From positions 620,001-684,000 of the forward strand of contig JAGMVK010000017.1 of NCBI GenBank assembly GCA_020747065.1: a stretch of 64,000 nt of DNA. The letters are read 5' to 3'. Of this stretch, positions 23,530 through 35,418 are shown in pieces (within the stretch, counting starts at the first letter, position 1; each line of letters begins with the position of its first letter). The position numbers were made by a program, and so were the translations under genes. The notes below the pieces were generated by a model. It saw only the letters and a list, made by a program, of their open reading frames with translations, was not told the DNA's origin and did no database searches. Origin of the DNA: Cadophora sp. MPI-SDFR-AT-0126 (Eukaryota > Ascomycota > Leotiomycetes > Helotiales > Ploettnerulaceae).

Positions 23530-25258
23530 TTACAAGGCTTGACCGGGAACTGGTTTCCGTCCGATAGATCCCTGTGGTGGAGAACCAGCACCGTCAAATT
23601 GAGGCATTGGGTTTGGGTTCATCTGACTTGGGCCTGGAGCCATTCTAGGACGTTGCATTTGAGCGGCGGAATTGCTACGTGGGCGGCCTTGATCTTGGCC
23701 TTGGACCATGGGTCTTGGTTGACGTTGTTGCATGGATCCGGCTGGGGAGGCGGGACGTGGATGTTGTCCATTTGGGGTGGATGGTCGAATCTGAAGAGCA
23801 TTTGGTGCCATTCTTTGACCGTTCATGGCGGGGGACATGGGACGTTGTTGCTGAGGGGGACCTCTCATTCCTGGTGGTGGGCCACGAGGACCGTTTTGCA
23901 TTGGGCGAGGTTTGACAGGACGAGTTGACAAGCAAGTACGCGGTACAACACCTTGACGAGATCTATCCAATCGAATGCAGAGCGCCCATCCATCATCGTA
24001 CTCATGTAGGACGCGAATCAGTTGACCTTGCTTCAGTTCAAGTTCGTCCTCCATTGATGGTGTAAAATCAAGTTGAACTCGGTGAACAGCAGAGTTGGCA
24101 GGGCCTGTAAAGTTAGTAGATATTTGCATAGGGGAAGGAAATTAACATACCTCCAGCAGCAGCAATGGCGGCACCAGAGCTGGTTTGAACGGGTGTACCA
24201 GGAGCTTCAGAAGACATGCTGAATTCGGTTCCGGCAGGGGATGGAGGACCCATGAAAGGACCGGACTTGGTGAAATCCATAGGAGCAGGGCCATTCTCGC
24301 GCTTGGAAGCTCCACGCTTAAGACCGACAGGGGCAACAGCAACAGCGGTAGCTGCCGTAGGTTCAGCTGGCATTTCAACAATAGCAGGACCAGAAGCATT
24401 GACGGGATCGATGTTGGCATGGTTTCCGAATGGGTTCTGAGCCGGGATAGTCTCTGCGTGGTTTCCGAACGGATTTTCTCTGTTGTTGGATTGTCCAGTC
24501 ATTGGTCTCTCCCAAGGACTTTGCTTCTCTTGTGGTTCGGCGACGGGCGCGAGGTGAGCTGCGAGAGGGTTGCCACGGCTTGAACGTTTCTCTCCGAGAT
24601 TTGGCAGGAACTGGGTAATTGGTCGAAGGGAAAGTCGAGGAGCGGTAGCAGTTGTACGGACACTAGCAGCGCGGTTGACCTGGTCATACTTCTCGTTGTC
24701 GCGAGCCTCTGCTGCCTTCATTGCAGCCTTTCTCTTCTTGAAACAGAACAGGATGATGGATAGAACAGCGCCCAAAAGTAACAGGATACCAATGACCAAT
24801 CCAATCTTTCCACCCGTACTCATACCCTCTGAGGTCGTTTCGGATTTCGAGCTGGACGATGTCGCGGTAGATGAAGCTGCTGAGGCGATGGAACTTGTCG
24901 ATACACCACCAGTCGCGGCGAGAATTGCGAGTGACGTGCCGACGGATGTCTTTGGGGAGGTGATCGCGGTGGGAAGTGCGGAGGTTTGAAGAGTGGTGTG
25001 TCTGCTTGTAGACTTGATCGAGGTAGAGGATTCATCATCGCTCTTAGCTGACGATACGGTCTTGGCCTTGGGTGACGCAGAGGTTGTAGGTTCGGGAGCT
25101 GGGTCAGGCGTCTTTGGCGTATCAATCGCAACTCCAATTGTGGTGTATCCTCCAATCTCGCCCTTGAAGGTCTTGGAAGCAGTCACGTAGACGACAGACA
25201 CGACTGTCTCGGGATCATCTTGTCGCGCATGCGCTCCGTGGAGGTGGTTGTGGGCCAT
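23530..25258 (-). CDS. Single-pass membrane protein with C-terminal SH3 domain
   Basis: Two exons (25258-24151 and 24104-23530) give about 560 residues from the ATG at 25258. Order: a short N-terminal region (VVSVVYVTASKTFKGEIGGY), a long Ser/Thr-rich presumably extracellular stalk, a TM segment (GKIGLVIGILLLLGAVLSIILF), a basic stop-transfer KKRK, and a disordered cytosolic stretch with two NPFGNH copies. The SH3 domain (VQLDFTPSMEDELELKQGQL, then HEYDDGWALCIR and GVVPRTCL) is followed by a Pro/Gln/Met-rich tail. The layout suggests a cell-surface sensor or scaffold. NPF motifs are ligands of EH domains, so an endocytic link is possible. The partner proteins are unknown. Confidence 0.85.
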
Positions 25259-27474
25259 CTTGTTGAACACGTCGAGATCGAGATGTTGATGGTGGGTGGT
25301 GAGTCAAATAGGGCAGTATCGCGCAGAAAAGCGGAACCGCGGTAGATTATTGTCGAGTTGTTGGTATTGAGGGTATGGTATTATCGATTCGCGGTATTGT
25401 TGTTCGCGGAACGAATGGGAGATTGAATTATAGAACGGAAGTGTGGTGGTAGAGAACGTGGGAAGAGTGAGTGAGCGAGCGAATGTAAACAAACGATCAG
25501 ATCAAGTCGATAAAAGAGGGACGACTGAAAAGACGGAATGCGATCCTGCTGCCTTGCCTTGCCTTCGTCGAGGGGTTGACGTTGGTGACGATGAGGTTCG
25601 GTGAGGTTGCGAAAGGGTGAGGAGAAGGAGAGGAGGAGGTCCAAGTCAGGTCAAAGAGTAGAGGTGGGTGGGTGGGCGAAAGCTGAATGCTGACGGCTGG
25701 TTGGCTGAGAGCAAGATTCTCGCTAGAGGCGCAGGTCCCCAGCTAGTGCTGTCTTGGCCATTAAAGCTCCCTGTCTAGCTGCCTGTCACTTGGCCATTTC
25801 AAGCTTAGCTTCAGGAACAGCATTCAGCCAATCTTTACTGCACCAATTACAGCACACACCCCCTGGACGGATCCCTTGAAACAAAATTAAACACGGCCGT
25901 TTCCCCTTGTCCTCCTCGCAATCACTTTCCTTGGGGATGGGACGAACGCCAGCATTAAGCGCCAACTATTTTCAGCTCAACGTCGTATCTCCTGCGGATC
26001 ACAGCATCATCGTGGAGAAGAGACGTAGAAGAAGGCTCGAATGGGTAACGATAAGGATGGAATGCGTGCATGCATGATTGATAGCGGTGTTGTTAAGATA
26101 GAACCCGGATAAGGGGGAGGGGAGAGGAGAGGAGCGAATTGTGGTATCAAAAGCCTCATCTCTGCTCATCTCACTGCAGATTTCGCTTCGATCCTCCACA
26201 CAAGCACCCACCCGCATCATCCCATCTTCGTCACCAACACAGGCGACCCCTGAAATCTGCTCGTGTGCCACGCAACACAGCACAAGACACTTGACGGTGA
26301 AGGAGAAGACACGCAAATCAACGTTTTCACTCTGCATACTGTATGCTGTGTAGCAACGTTAATACCGCGTTCTATCTGGTCATCATCCTACCGTAGGGCC
26401 GACATCTGCACAAGAACAAAATGTCACCAAAATAAACATCCGCTCGAAGATTTGACTTCATCCACGTTGGAAAAACACCGCACATCGAAAATATCCAACC
26501 GATCTCTCCTCCCCTCGGCAGCACAGCCTCCCGTCACTCTCCCGCCGGCAAAGAACAAACAAACCCCCCTCGAAAATCGAAATGATTGCCGATCAATCGG
26601 CATCCTCATTTCAACATCCGTCATGCAAGCCAATCACCACCCTGGACCCTTCCGAGGATCTGGAAGAGTAAAAAAGTATGGACGTTTCATGCCATGACGT
26701 TTTTCCTTGGTGCGAATTTTATCGAGAAGATCTGATCCTTTTGATCCATAGTTCATCTCATCTTTTACCCTGTTGAAAATGCAAAGTTGAGCGGAACACG
26801 TGCCTTCATTTTTGCTGTCCCGAGGTTTGGAAGTTCCGCCTTATCGATATGAAACTTATCTATCAACCGGTACCATCTGTGCGAAATGCACCGCGATTCA
26901 GTGGCTCTCGATTCTACAGTAGTGGTTGATCGTGGAAGATCCAGAGGGACCAGTCTGCGTCTGTGCTGTCCGAGCCAGTGGGTCCGAGTCGTGGTGACTT
27001 CATTTTGCGATAGAAAGAGAAAAGTTTCTCCTTGTTTCATTGCATCTATTTGTGCGAATGTCTGTACTTGATCTTGAGACATATGGCTTTTGAGTTTGAG
27101 TCTATCGAATTCTGGGTTTCTGTGGCTGCTGTTTCCGCCTGCGAGGAAGGAAGGAAAGAAAGACTGGGAGTCAGGCTCTACTGCTGCGGCGGCCTGAGGC
27201 AGAAACAATAGCGGAAAGGAGATATCGCTATTAGTACGAAGGTATTCACTATGGACCTAGTCAAAGTAAAACTAAACGTCTAATATATTCCTTTCCTTTT
27301 GTATTCAACTCAATTCACCCTCAAGGAAAACAAACAGGGCAAACTCCACGTGACTCCAGAAATCACCCTTCAACCTCGTCTCGTTTAAGTTCAAAACGGC
27401 ATTATATAAAGCACCTTTTAGCAAAAGAAACGATTGCATTTGCGACAATGTGCACGTATTTGGCCTCCTATAGG
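25259..27474. other. 2.2-kb stretch without a supported gene
   Basis: This includes the 5' flank of the SH3 gene. Open frames at 25999-26337, 26263-26697 and 26765-27208 have no domain, and the longest starts with TTG. Nothing else is recognised. Confidence 0.45.
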
Positions 27475-28506
27475 ATGGCTGAGCACGCAAACCAAGTGAA
27501 GCAAAGTATAGAGGCGGAACATCGTGAGTGGCTAGTCGACGAAGCGCGATCAGAGGAAGAGGACTGCGGAATGGCTCAAGAGGGCTAGCGTTACGTGTCT
27601 GAATGTAACAGCCACTGTCTGTCGCAGCCCATGGACAACCGTAACGCCATTGACAACAGCGAACTCATTAATAATCGCAAACACATTGACAATGGCGAAG
27701 TTACTGACAACGGCGAAGCTGTATTAGTAGAAGACGAAAAGAAATATTCTAGAGACGAGGTTTGTAAGTCTTATAATTTAAACGATAAGAGGTACTGATA
27801 GACTGAACAGAACAGAGGTCTTGAGAAAATACAAGATGCGAAATCAGCTGGAGTAAAGTCGATATCATTCATCGAAGCTCAGGGCGGTGAGGTGGATGCA
27901 AGTTGTATCTGGCCTTATTGGGCTACCGACAGCCTTTGACCTGCGATGTCACTTTTCAAAATTGGGTCCACAAGAATGCATGGATTGGTGGCTATGCTTA
28001 AACAAAAGAGTCTTATGCTTCTGTAGCGCACCTCGCCAGGGAGTGTTCGACGTGGGTGAGAAACCTGGTCGGTAGACGCGTGAGCGTGGGGAAGGTACTA
28101 GAGCGTATGAGCGCCGATGGAAACGCAACCAACTTGTCGACCGCCCGCCGAGCATAAAACCAGACCCCATGGATGAAATTTAGTGGATCGTAAGTGCGAC
28201 GCACTTACTGAGTTGGCAAAGGAGAGCGGGTTCGCCAGAAATCGTGCCATAACACTAGGGTCACAAGACGAGCCCATGGAAATTATATACGAAGAGTTCA
28301 TGCAGCTGCGATGTAATGAACCGATCGGCGACTTAATGTTGAATCTCATACATGCGATTTGCGATGGTCAAGCAAGTTTGTTTAATAGTGATGTTGACGA
28401 CAGTATTATTGATGATGGTTGCGATGATAATGACAGTGCCGGTGACGATGACAGTGCTAGAGTGGTTGGTTGCTTACTTTCAGAAACGAGCTGCGGTTTT
28501 GTATAG
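27475..28506 (+). pseudogene. Broken acidic reading frames, decayed gene or element
   Basis: An ATG at 27475 opens a charged frame (MAEHANQVKQSIEAEHREWL) that meets an in-frame TAG at 27586-27588 and then continues open in the same frame to about 27795. It encodes an imperfect DNxE repeat (AIDNSELINNRKHIDNGEVT). A second acidic frame at 28183-28506 (DALTELAKESGFARNRAITL, ending in an Asp-rich tail) is offset. No known domain is recognised. A CAG-to-TAG change is of the type made by repeat-induced point mutation, but also by ordinary mutation. Confidence 0.4.
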
Positions 28507-30072
28507 ATATAAATTTATATATTAACGAGATAACAAGGTTGAGCGAGCAAGCGACCGATTAGCGACGGCCTGATGCTATGCGGTTGAACGACTATATCGT
28601 TCTGTCTGGTGGAGTACTTTTCCTAGGGCAGCTTCATTCGGTCCGATCGATATTGGGAATTCTGTCGCTCTCGCACCGGGGCTTTCTAATAATGAGTTCG
28701 AGGTTCGTCGGCTTGGTGATCTTGGTATTGGATACTCGTGGCTCATCGCCATCGAAAGCTAAAAGACTAGTTCAGCAAAGTGTTCGTCGAGAGGCTCGAA
28801 CAGATGGATCAGGTCTTCTTCTCAAAGTGAATCCATCTTTGGCGCAAGAGCTCTTCGTAATTCATTGCTGTCCGTATTTTGTTGTAGTCAGCAGTGCCGT
28901 TTCAGCAGAGAAAGAGGTCGTGACGCGGTAGCTGCCATAAACACATAGTTCTGTGCGTAATTGCTGGAGCTCCTGTATCAACAAGATTGCTGGGCCAGAA
29001 ACGTCACTTTCGGCCACGTGAATACATACGGAAAGGCCTATCGGTAGCCTCCGGTGGAGGCAGTAGCCACAGGTTCTGGCTACAGGTCCGGTTATATACG
29101 AGGCACATATGAGGCAAGTGTTTGTATGGCTTTAGTACAGCTATATACAGATCGCTCTTCAGAGGTTTCTATGTAGAATCCATGTTGGACAGCAAACGAT
29201 TGACGAAGCACAGCAGCAAGCTTGTTGAAGGAGATCTACTGTTTATGGACGTACCGCCTACCATAGGCAATGACGAGGCGCCTCTGGATTCTAATAATGC
29301 TGTGCCTAGAAACGTTACACTGGTATATACGAGCTATGACAAGAGATCATTGGTTGACAAACACACAAAAATTGACATTAAAGCAATAGCAGTAGGCAAG
29401 CAATTCGCGGTCTCAGTGTCGCCGATAAGGGCGATTCCTAGGTTAATCGTCCAGACGGTCTCCAGGCTCGTTCCAGAGAGTATTGGAGAAGCAATATCAT
29501 GCTGTGAATTCACTCCGCAGTGGACATTCTGCTTCTCTGTGCTAATTATCAGACTATTTGACCGATAGCACATTGACGACCACAAATTGTGCTGACAAGC
29601 GATAGAAGTGGCGGATTCTATGTTCAGTATCTATGAGGTGAATAGACGCTAAACCGCGCTAGTGCTAGCTCGCTCCGGGATTAGCGAGAGTAAACAAATT
29701 CACCTACAGAAACCAGGAGCTTCAACCTCGACCTCAAAATTTGCAATTCTTACAACAGCATCACCTCCACACACAACAACTCTCGCGTTTGGAGATCGAA
29801 TTAGCTTCCATTCTGAGTTCGTCAGCTATGCATCTCTGAATAGAGTGGCAAGGAGATAATTACCCCTGCTGTTGATAATTGAGCCGAGTAGTTCACCATC
29901 GGTCGTATGCAATACACCTCGCGATAGCAAGCACCATTAACTATTAACTTAGATAGAACTCGATATTCTCATCTATTCCCACACGAACGCCCAACAGATA
30001 CGGCGAAACTCACAAATGAAGCACGATTTATCATCGACTGGAACCGTTCACACACCAACCGCATAATTCAAG
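28507..30072. other. Low-complexity, gene-poor part of the decayed island
   Basis: A 148-codon plus-strand frame (29122-29568) contains a plausible but unrecognised sequence (KLVEGDLLFMDVPPTIGNDE). The rest is broken. A near-palindrome CCTCCGGTGGAGG lies around 29049-29061. No terminal inverted repeats or LTR pair could be established by eye. Confidence 0.35.
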
Positions 30073-31855
30073 ATGGATTCTCTAGAGGCAGATCTCGACA
30101 CCCTCCTTCGACAGACTTCGCAGAACAGTTCTGTAACCCATACAGTCGAAGTTGTCGCATCCATGCCTATTCCGACACAGAAAGTAATTGTTCGCAAGAT
30201 CTTCAACGAGTCGTTCTCAGCGCAAGACAGGAGAGAGCATTTGATTGACGTCATCAACAGCCTTGCGGATACAGAACGCGAGGGTTTATTTTCAGATTTG
30301 GGAAATATCTCGTTAGGGCATAGGGAGAAGATATGTCGCGGTGTGATTGGCAATTTGGAACAAGCAAGTCAACAAACCGTTATCCTTGACACTATTTGGG
30401 GTTGGGCAGAGGACCAGAGAAAACAATTTGTGGAAATAGCCGAGGTAAAGCTCCTGGAGAATACTTTGACCTTTCGAATACTAAAGACATACAGTATATG
30501 GACCTCTCACCGGCACTCTGCGAAACTCAACTCGATGCCAAGCTCGAGATTTTCCAACGTCATCTTTTGATGGCAAGGCAAGAGTGGAGTGATCGCCAAA
30601 TAGCGAGGCAATCAAGACCAGCGAGCCAGACAGGACAAGTAATGACCCTGACGTCACCCGTGTCTGCAGGACCGAACAACGACTTGAGCGGAGATCGAAC
30701 GCCCCCGACCCCTGCCACAGGTACAAGACGACACGAAATCAGGGGAGCCCTGGTTGGAGATAGGGCAAGGGTATCGAACGATTCTCAAGGGCACCAGGAG
30801 CCACAGGATTCAAATGCTGTCGCTACGAGGAGCAGCACACTAGGAGACCCTACTAGACAGTTACGCCCTCTGCAGGAGTTCTTACAGTTGAATGCAGAAA
30901 GGCTGATAGTAACGGCTGTGGACGACGGAGAAATGAAGTGGAGGGAGGTAGATAGCCTTTTTCGTCTAGGGGTTTCACACCGACACTTGCAACTAATGTT
31001 TGCTGTGCAAAAGTTCTGGACCCCAACGTTCATCTTCCCATATTTACCACAGATGTTGAAAGATGCACCCAGCTAGAAATCGGTCGAGTTCAAGAACGCT
31101 TCAGGCATTGATCCTGAAAATCTGGCAATCGGAGCATTGTTTCGAAGCACAGAAGCTAAAACTGAGCTTGCGACGATGGCGAGGTTCCTGGGAAGCTATC
31201 GCTTGGCAAATCGGGCGGACTCGGTGAGAAATAAGGATGAGCTTCAAGCGATGTACGAAGAGATCACAGCAGTGTGCCTGGATCTCCCACTGAGCCGAGT
31301 CAGAGGCTGCAAATTAGTACCTGCCCTGCCATCAAAGAGCAAGGAAGACCCCCATAAAATCGTAGGCACTCCCCCGCAGCCTGGGTATCAGCTACTAACA
31401 GTCAACCAGATACAAACGCACGACAGATGGCAGAACGAACGAAGCATAGGTAGCAACATCCAGCTGTTGGTAAAGGGGTGATAGCAGTCATTGGTGACGA
31501 TAACTTGGTTCACTTCAAAATAATCGACATATTCCCAAGTCTGGCGAACTGGAGCCTCGTATTGCGACTAGTCCAACAGTGGCTGCAACACAAGCACCCG
31601 CGTGGTTCATTGCTACAGATGGGAGAGTCGGATGCGCTACAGGTGCCATGGCGAGCTCCGGACTCCAACGACTGCGGGGTGTTGCTATGTCATTACTTCA
31701 TACAGTGGGCATTCTGGAAATGGATTGATCCCAAAGTAGACAAGTTTCTGGGCAGGTCATTGAGAATTGGATTCGCACGCATGTTGATTGAATCGGCCAA
31801 GACATTCGAGGGTCAGGAGGGCGTTGACGACGATGGAGACGTGACCATGGAATAG
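30073..31855 (+). pseudogene. Disrupted gene ending in a Ulp1-like (C48) cysteine-protease domain
   Basis: Exon 1 (30073-30444) joins exon 2 through a clean phase-0 intron (30445-30494), giving 317 residues before an in-frame TAG at 31074-31076. The same frame stays open after it to 31481. There a shift in a GGGG tract moves the coding sense to another frame (31478-31855), which holds VPWRAPDSNDCGVLLCHYF. The NDCGV core with an upstream Leu/Val-Pro matches the nucleophile region of Ulp1/SENP SUMO proteases. I could not find the catalytic His-Trp that normally lies about 70-90 residues earlier. Ulp1-like domains occur both in host deSUMOylases and in DNA transposons. The breaks point to a decaying copy. 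Confidence 0.55.
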
Positions 31856-32509
31856 TAGGATTACATGTAACATTAGAAAATCTGAGCGAATCAACCCTTC
31901 ATCAATTGCACTGAATGGTATTAAGCGGCTCCTTGAGGCGTGAGATACCTGACGCCAGACTCACATAGTAAAGCTCGATGACATCAGGGTAGGTAATTAC
32001 GGCTCTCTTTGAGTCATAGGTCGAGCGTCTTCCATAACAGTCGCCAGGAAAGCCACCTTTGTTTCTCCTCTTCATTGAACGCCTAGCGACACCGCAGATT
32101 CCTACTTGAACGAAGCGTATTTAGACATCCTCTCACCGCTGTAGTCTTTACGCGTTCAAACAAACAAGTCATACATGCTCATAATGCCAACAAAAGCCGC
32201 CCCCCCCCCCCCCCCCCCCCTCTAGGACTTTGATGTTCCCAATGCAGGATCATCCATCCCACTCGCTTCCGACACAACGGATGGATATTTGCCCCGAGCT
32301 CAGCTAAGCGAGAAAAGTTACGCAAGCCCCTGAGTTACAGTGAGCCGTCAGCACGGCACAGCAAGGAAGCTGCATGAAATAAAATGTCCATAACCTTCTT
32401 CCTCGCCCAAGAATCGAATAAACATCTCTCTACACATTATCGGGTTCACAAAGCATCAAAACAATACACTGTTGGCTGTTGCAAATACACTTTCCCCTGA
32501 ACTTCAAGC
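31856..32509. other. Intergenic with poly-C tract
   Basis: No gene is seen; it contains the 21-nt C run and the 5' flank of the zinc-finger gene. Confidence 0.5.
32200..32220. repeat. Homopolymer run of 21 C
   Basis: An uninterrupted run of 21 cytosines. The true length may be uncertain because such runs are prone to sequencing and replication slippage. Confidence 0.9.
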
Positions 32510-33330
32510 ATGGACTCTATCACCAAGAACCCTTCAACAAGATCACACACTTCAGAAACCCCTCAGTCCAAGAGCCTCAATCCAACATCAGCATCCCCAG
32601 ACAGCCCCACACCCACAGTCACATTCACCTGTACCCACCCTCTCTGCTCTAAATCTTTCCTCCGACGTGAACATCTCACCCGTCACTCACGCAGCCATGC
32701 CCCAGAGAAACCGTATAAATGTCTCCACTGCCCTAAAGAATTCGTACGAAGGTACTTCACACCCCTCCCTTGTCCCTTATTTATTTCCCCCGGCGTCCCC
32801 TTCTCGGCTGCTTCTCTTTCCAACAATCAGTGAATCTTGAAACACAGGTGAGGTCATTTTCCATACTGAAGAAAAGAAACAGTGATATCCTCAAACGCCA
32901 CACGCTCCTCCACACCACCAGCAGTAGTGCTCCATTCCTACCAAAGCGCACCAAAATAGCATGTTTCCACTGTCGTCGCCGAAGACTAAAATGCGACGCC
33001 AAGTCGCCGTGTATGGCTTGTGTGTTGGCTGTGCTGGAATGTAATCGTGAAGATGTGGACACACCATCTCAACCTCCTCCAACAGAACAGAAAGTGTCGT
33101 TGCTATTGGATGAGACGAGAGGAGTTGGTGTGACTGTGGAGATGGGAGCGTGGTTGAGGAGGAGGAATGTGAGGAAGGAGGCTTTAGGTGGGGACGATGG
33201 AGCCAGGGAGGATAGGCAAATGGAAGAATTAGCTGCTAAGACGGTGGATTTGAGGATCGAGGGATTTGGATCGCAGGGCTGGTGTCCTGGGAAGGCGGCG
33301 ACGAGGTTTTGGATGATGGCTGTTTCATGA
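32510..33330 (+). CDS. Short transcription factor: two C2H2 fingers plus Zn2Cys6
   Basis: Two exons (32510-32751 and 32883-33330) give about 229 residues. Finger 1 is FTCTHPLCSKSFLRREHLTR followed by HSRSH, and finger 2 is YKCLHCPKEFVRRSDILKRH, rebuilt across the 131-nt intron. A Zn(II)2Cys6 cluster follows at about residues 107-133 (CFHCRRRRLKCDAKSPC, then MAC and LEC). This dual-finger arrangement is known in fungal regulators, which normally carry a long fungal-specific domain of several hundred residues afterwards. Here the protein ends about 100 residues later, so it is either a truncated copy or a dedicated DNA-binding short form. The target is unknown. Confidence 0.8.
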
Positions 33331-33621
33331 TTTCTTTTTGAATTGTTTCGTGGATGCAAAACAAACTGCATTTCGGATGAATGACTCTTTTGTCTTTCTA
33401 GATGAGAATTTTTAATAGATGGTTATCCCATACATATTAGGTTAAAGAAAAACATTTTTGCCCTAAGCCTGATTAAACGACATCACGTTGCAAGGCTTCG
33501 AAATTTTAGACAGATGCTAACCCAAGCTGAACAATGTGCTGTTGCATTAAAGCAGTCGCTTCAGTAATTGAAGACTACTGTGAGGTTCAAAGCACCTAAT
33601 GTGCCTGGGACATTGGTCAAA

Positions 33622-35418
33622 TCAAAGTCTGTTATCAGCTGCAGTGTGAATATCCTGAATCATCTTCGCGTCTCTCTCGTCCAACGGACCTCTGCTCTCC
33701 AAACCAAAAAGGTGCCGCTTATTCCAACAGTAGTCGCACGACAAGCAGTTCCAGCTCAAGAGCAAGCAAGTCGGGTTTTGGGCATCGATAACACTCAAGA
33801 GCAAAATGATATCCTTTAGTGCCCTGAAATTCAGATACAAACACACTTTCGAAAGCGCCGCCTCCGTAGTCCGTACTTGATCATCAGCTTGGACTGGTAA
33901 GTCTTTCGTCCAACCTCCTTCTGTATGCTCCTGTGCAATTCCAATGAGAGAAAGATGGTCTTCCAATTCACGAAGGATTAAATAGTGCACTCGATTAATC
34001 TTACACATCCGATATTTTTGTGCCGGGCTGGGTGGGCTGGTCACATGGAGAAGCCAAAGACGGAATTCCTTCCCCAAGTCGTGATCGAATAATTTTCGGT
34101 GTCCGGCATTGTCAGTCCCTCGGAAGTCCAGACTAATAGCGCGTCGAGGTACGCAAGCTATCATGGAGACTGATTCCGGCTGCGGATCCTCGAAAACTTC
34201 TGGAAATGGATCCTCAATCCCCGTTGGTGGGAACTCAATATTCCCATTAGTGAAAGTCACAATGATTTCTTTCACGAGTGTGAAGAGACCGATATTGGTC
34301 CCATACTTGAGGTTGAGGCCATGTATGCTGTGCCGAGACAGGTAGTGCTCGAGTAACATCCTGCAAGTCTCTAGGGGCGATTTCTGGTAGTCCACAACCA
34401 CCTTGCGGCTGCAGCACCGAGAACAGAGCCCGATGAGCCCGAACACTTTGTCTCTTATATCGGCACATTCCGCCGATTTGTACATCTGCACTAGCTCAAC
34501 CAGATTGTACAACTCGTGGCCGACTGTCTGCCTAGCAATTCGCTGCTGGAGAATTTTGAATGGGACTGTTCCAGATAGATCTTCCACCACTTTATTCGAG
34601 CGAGTGATCTGGGCGTAGTAGTTCAGCCGCTGATTGTTGCCACTGACATTCTTTGCATTCGTGATTTGATCGTGGATGTGCTCGAGAGCTTCCCAATTCA
34701 TCTTCAAGTGGCCATTTTGTATGACGATATGAGAAGCCAAAACAAGCTCTTGAAGTATCCATAGTCGAGTCCAGTATGACTTCTGAAACAAAGATAGCAG
34801 GGCAACCCATCCAGGATGACAATATGTGACCGGGACATTCGTCCGCTTCGAAGTTTCACCTGAGAGTGGATATTGAGAGGGACGCCAGTATCCTGCCTCT
34901 GGACGGTAGTAATATCTAGTTGGCTCAGATGTGCCGTAGAGAAGCTCTGCGAGCTGGATAGCTTCCTCTGCTGGTGCTGGATTACCACTATCCACATCCG
35001 CCTCAGGCTTAAGCCAAGCGATGACACAGGAAGCACGTTGATAGATCCTACCCATCTGTCTCACCTGAGAACTTCGCTCGGTATCGTCTGTTTGATTGAT
35101 ACAAAGTGCATCTACCCAAAGGGGCAGTGCAGACTGTTCATATCTCAAGAGTCTCAGAGCTCTCCACAGGTTCTCTGTGACTACAATTTCTTTCCCGCTG
35201 AGCAAGATGGAAAACGATCCATTCCTTTCAGTACCCCATTCGTAGGAAAGGGCATTGTACATGCAAATTTCATCATCGAGATCTGCAGTATGGATGGAAC
35301 AGATGATGGTATCGCTGTCGCTCTCACTGCCTAAAGGAGGCTGCAGGTAAATCAAGCGGATTTGAGATCTGACTGGGTCAAGAGGAAGATATATTGATGG
35401 AGAGGTGGACCCTGACAT
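33622..35418 (-). CDS. HET-domain (heterokaryon incompatibility) protein
   Basis: A single exon of 598 codons with ATG at 35418. The N terminus (IRLIYLQPPLGSESD, then YNALSYEWG) begins the HET domain directly. LPLWVDALCINQTDDTERSS and RQMGRIYQRASCVIAWLKPE are its central motifs, ending near residue 150. A long C-terminal region includes KVFGLIGLCSR and is typical of the second large HET subfamily, distinct from the gene at 13178. The role is allorecognition or related cell-death signalling. No second gene that would form a known het pair is adjacent. Confidence 0.9.
   Translation of the reverse strand: MSGSTSPSIYLPLDPVRSQIRLIYLQPPLGSESDSDTIICSIHTADLDDEICMYNALSYEWGTERNGSFSILLSGKEIVVTENLWRALRLLRYEQSALPLWVDALCINQTDDTERSSQVRQMGRIYQRASCVIAWLKPEADVDSGNPAPAEEAIQLAELLYGTSEPTRYYYRPEAGYWRPSQYPLSGETSKRTNVPVTYCHPGWVALLSLFQKSYWTRLWILQELVLASHIVIQNGHLKMNWEALEHIHDQITNAKNVSGNNQRLNYYAQITRSNKVVEDLSGTVPFKILQQRIARQTVGHELYNLVELVQMYKSAECADIRDKVFGLIGLCSRCCSRKVVVDYQKSPLETCRMLLEHYLSRHSIHGLNLKYGTNIGLFTLVKEIIVTFTNGNIEFPPTGIEDPFPEVFEDPQPESVSMIACVPRRAISLDFRGTDNAGHRKLFDHDLGKEFRLWLLHVTSPPSPAQKYRMCKINRVHYLILRELEDHLSLIGIAQEHTEGGWTKDLPVQADDQVRTTEAALSKVCLYLNFRALKDIILLLSVIDAQNPTCLLLSWNCLSCDYCWNKRHLFGLESRGPLDERDAKMIQDIHTAADNRL

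Noticed and set aside
26765..27208. 147-codon minus-strand frame
   Set aside because: It begins with TTG, has no ATG near its start and no recognisable motif.
29000..29110. Possible LTR or terminal inverted repeat near the CCTCCGGTGGAGG palindrome
   Set aside because: No second matching copy or target duplication was found by eye.
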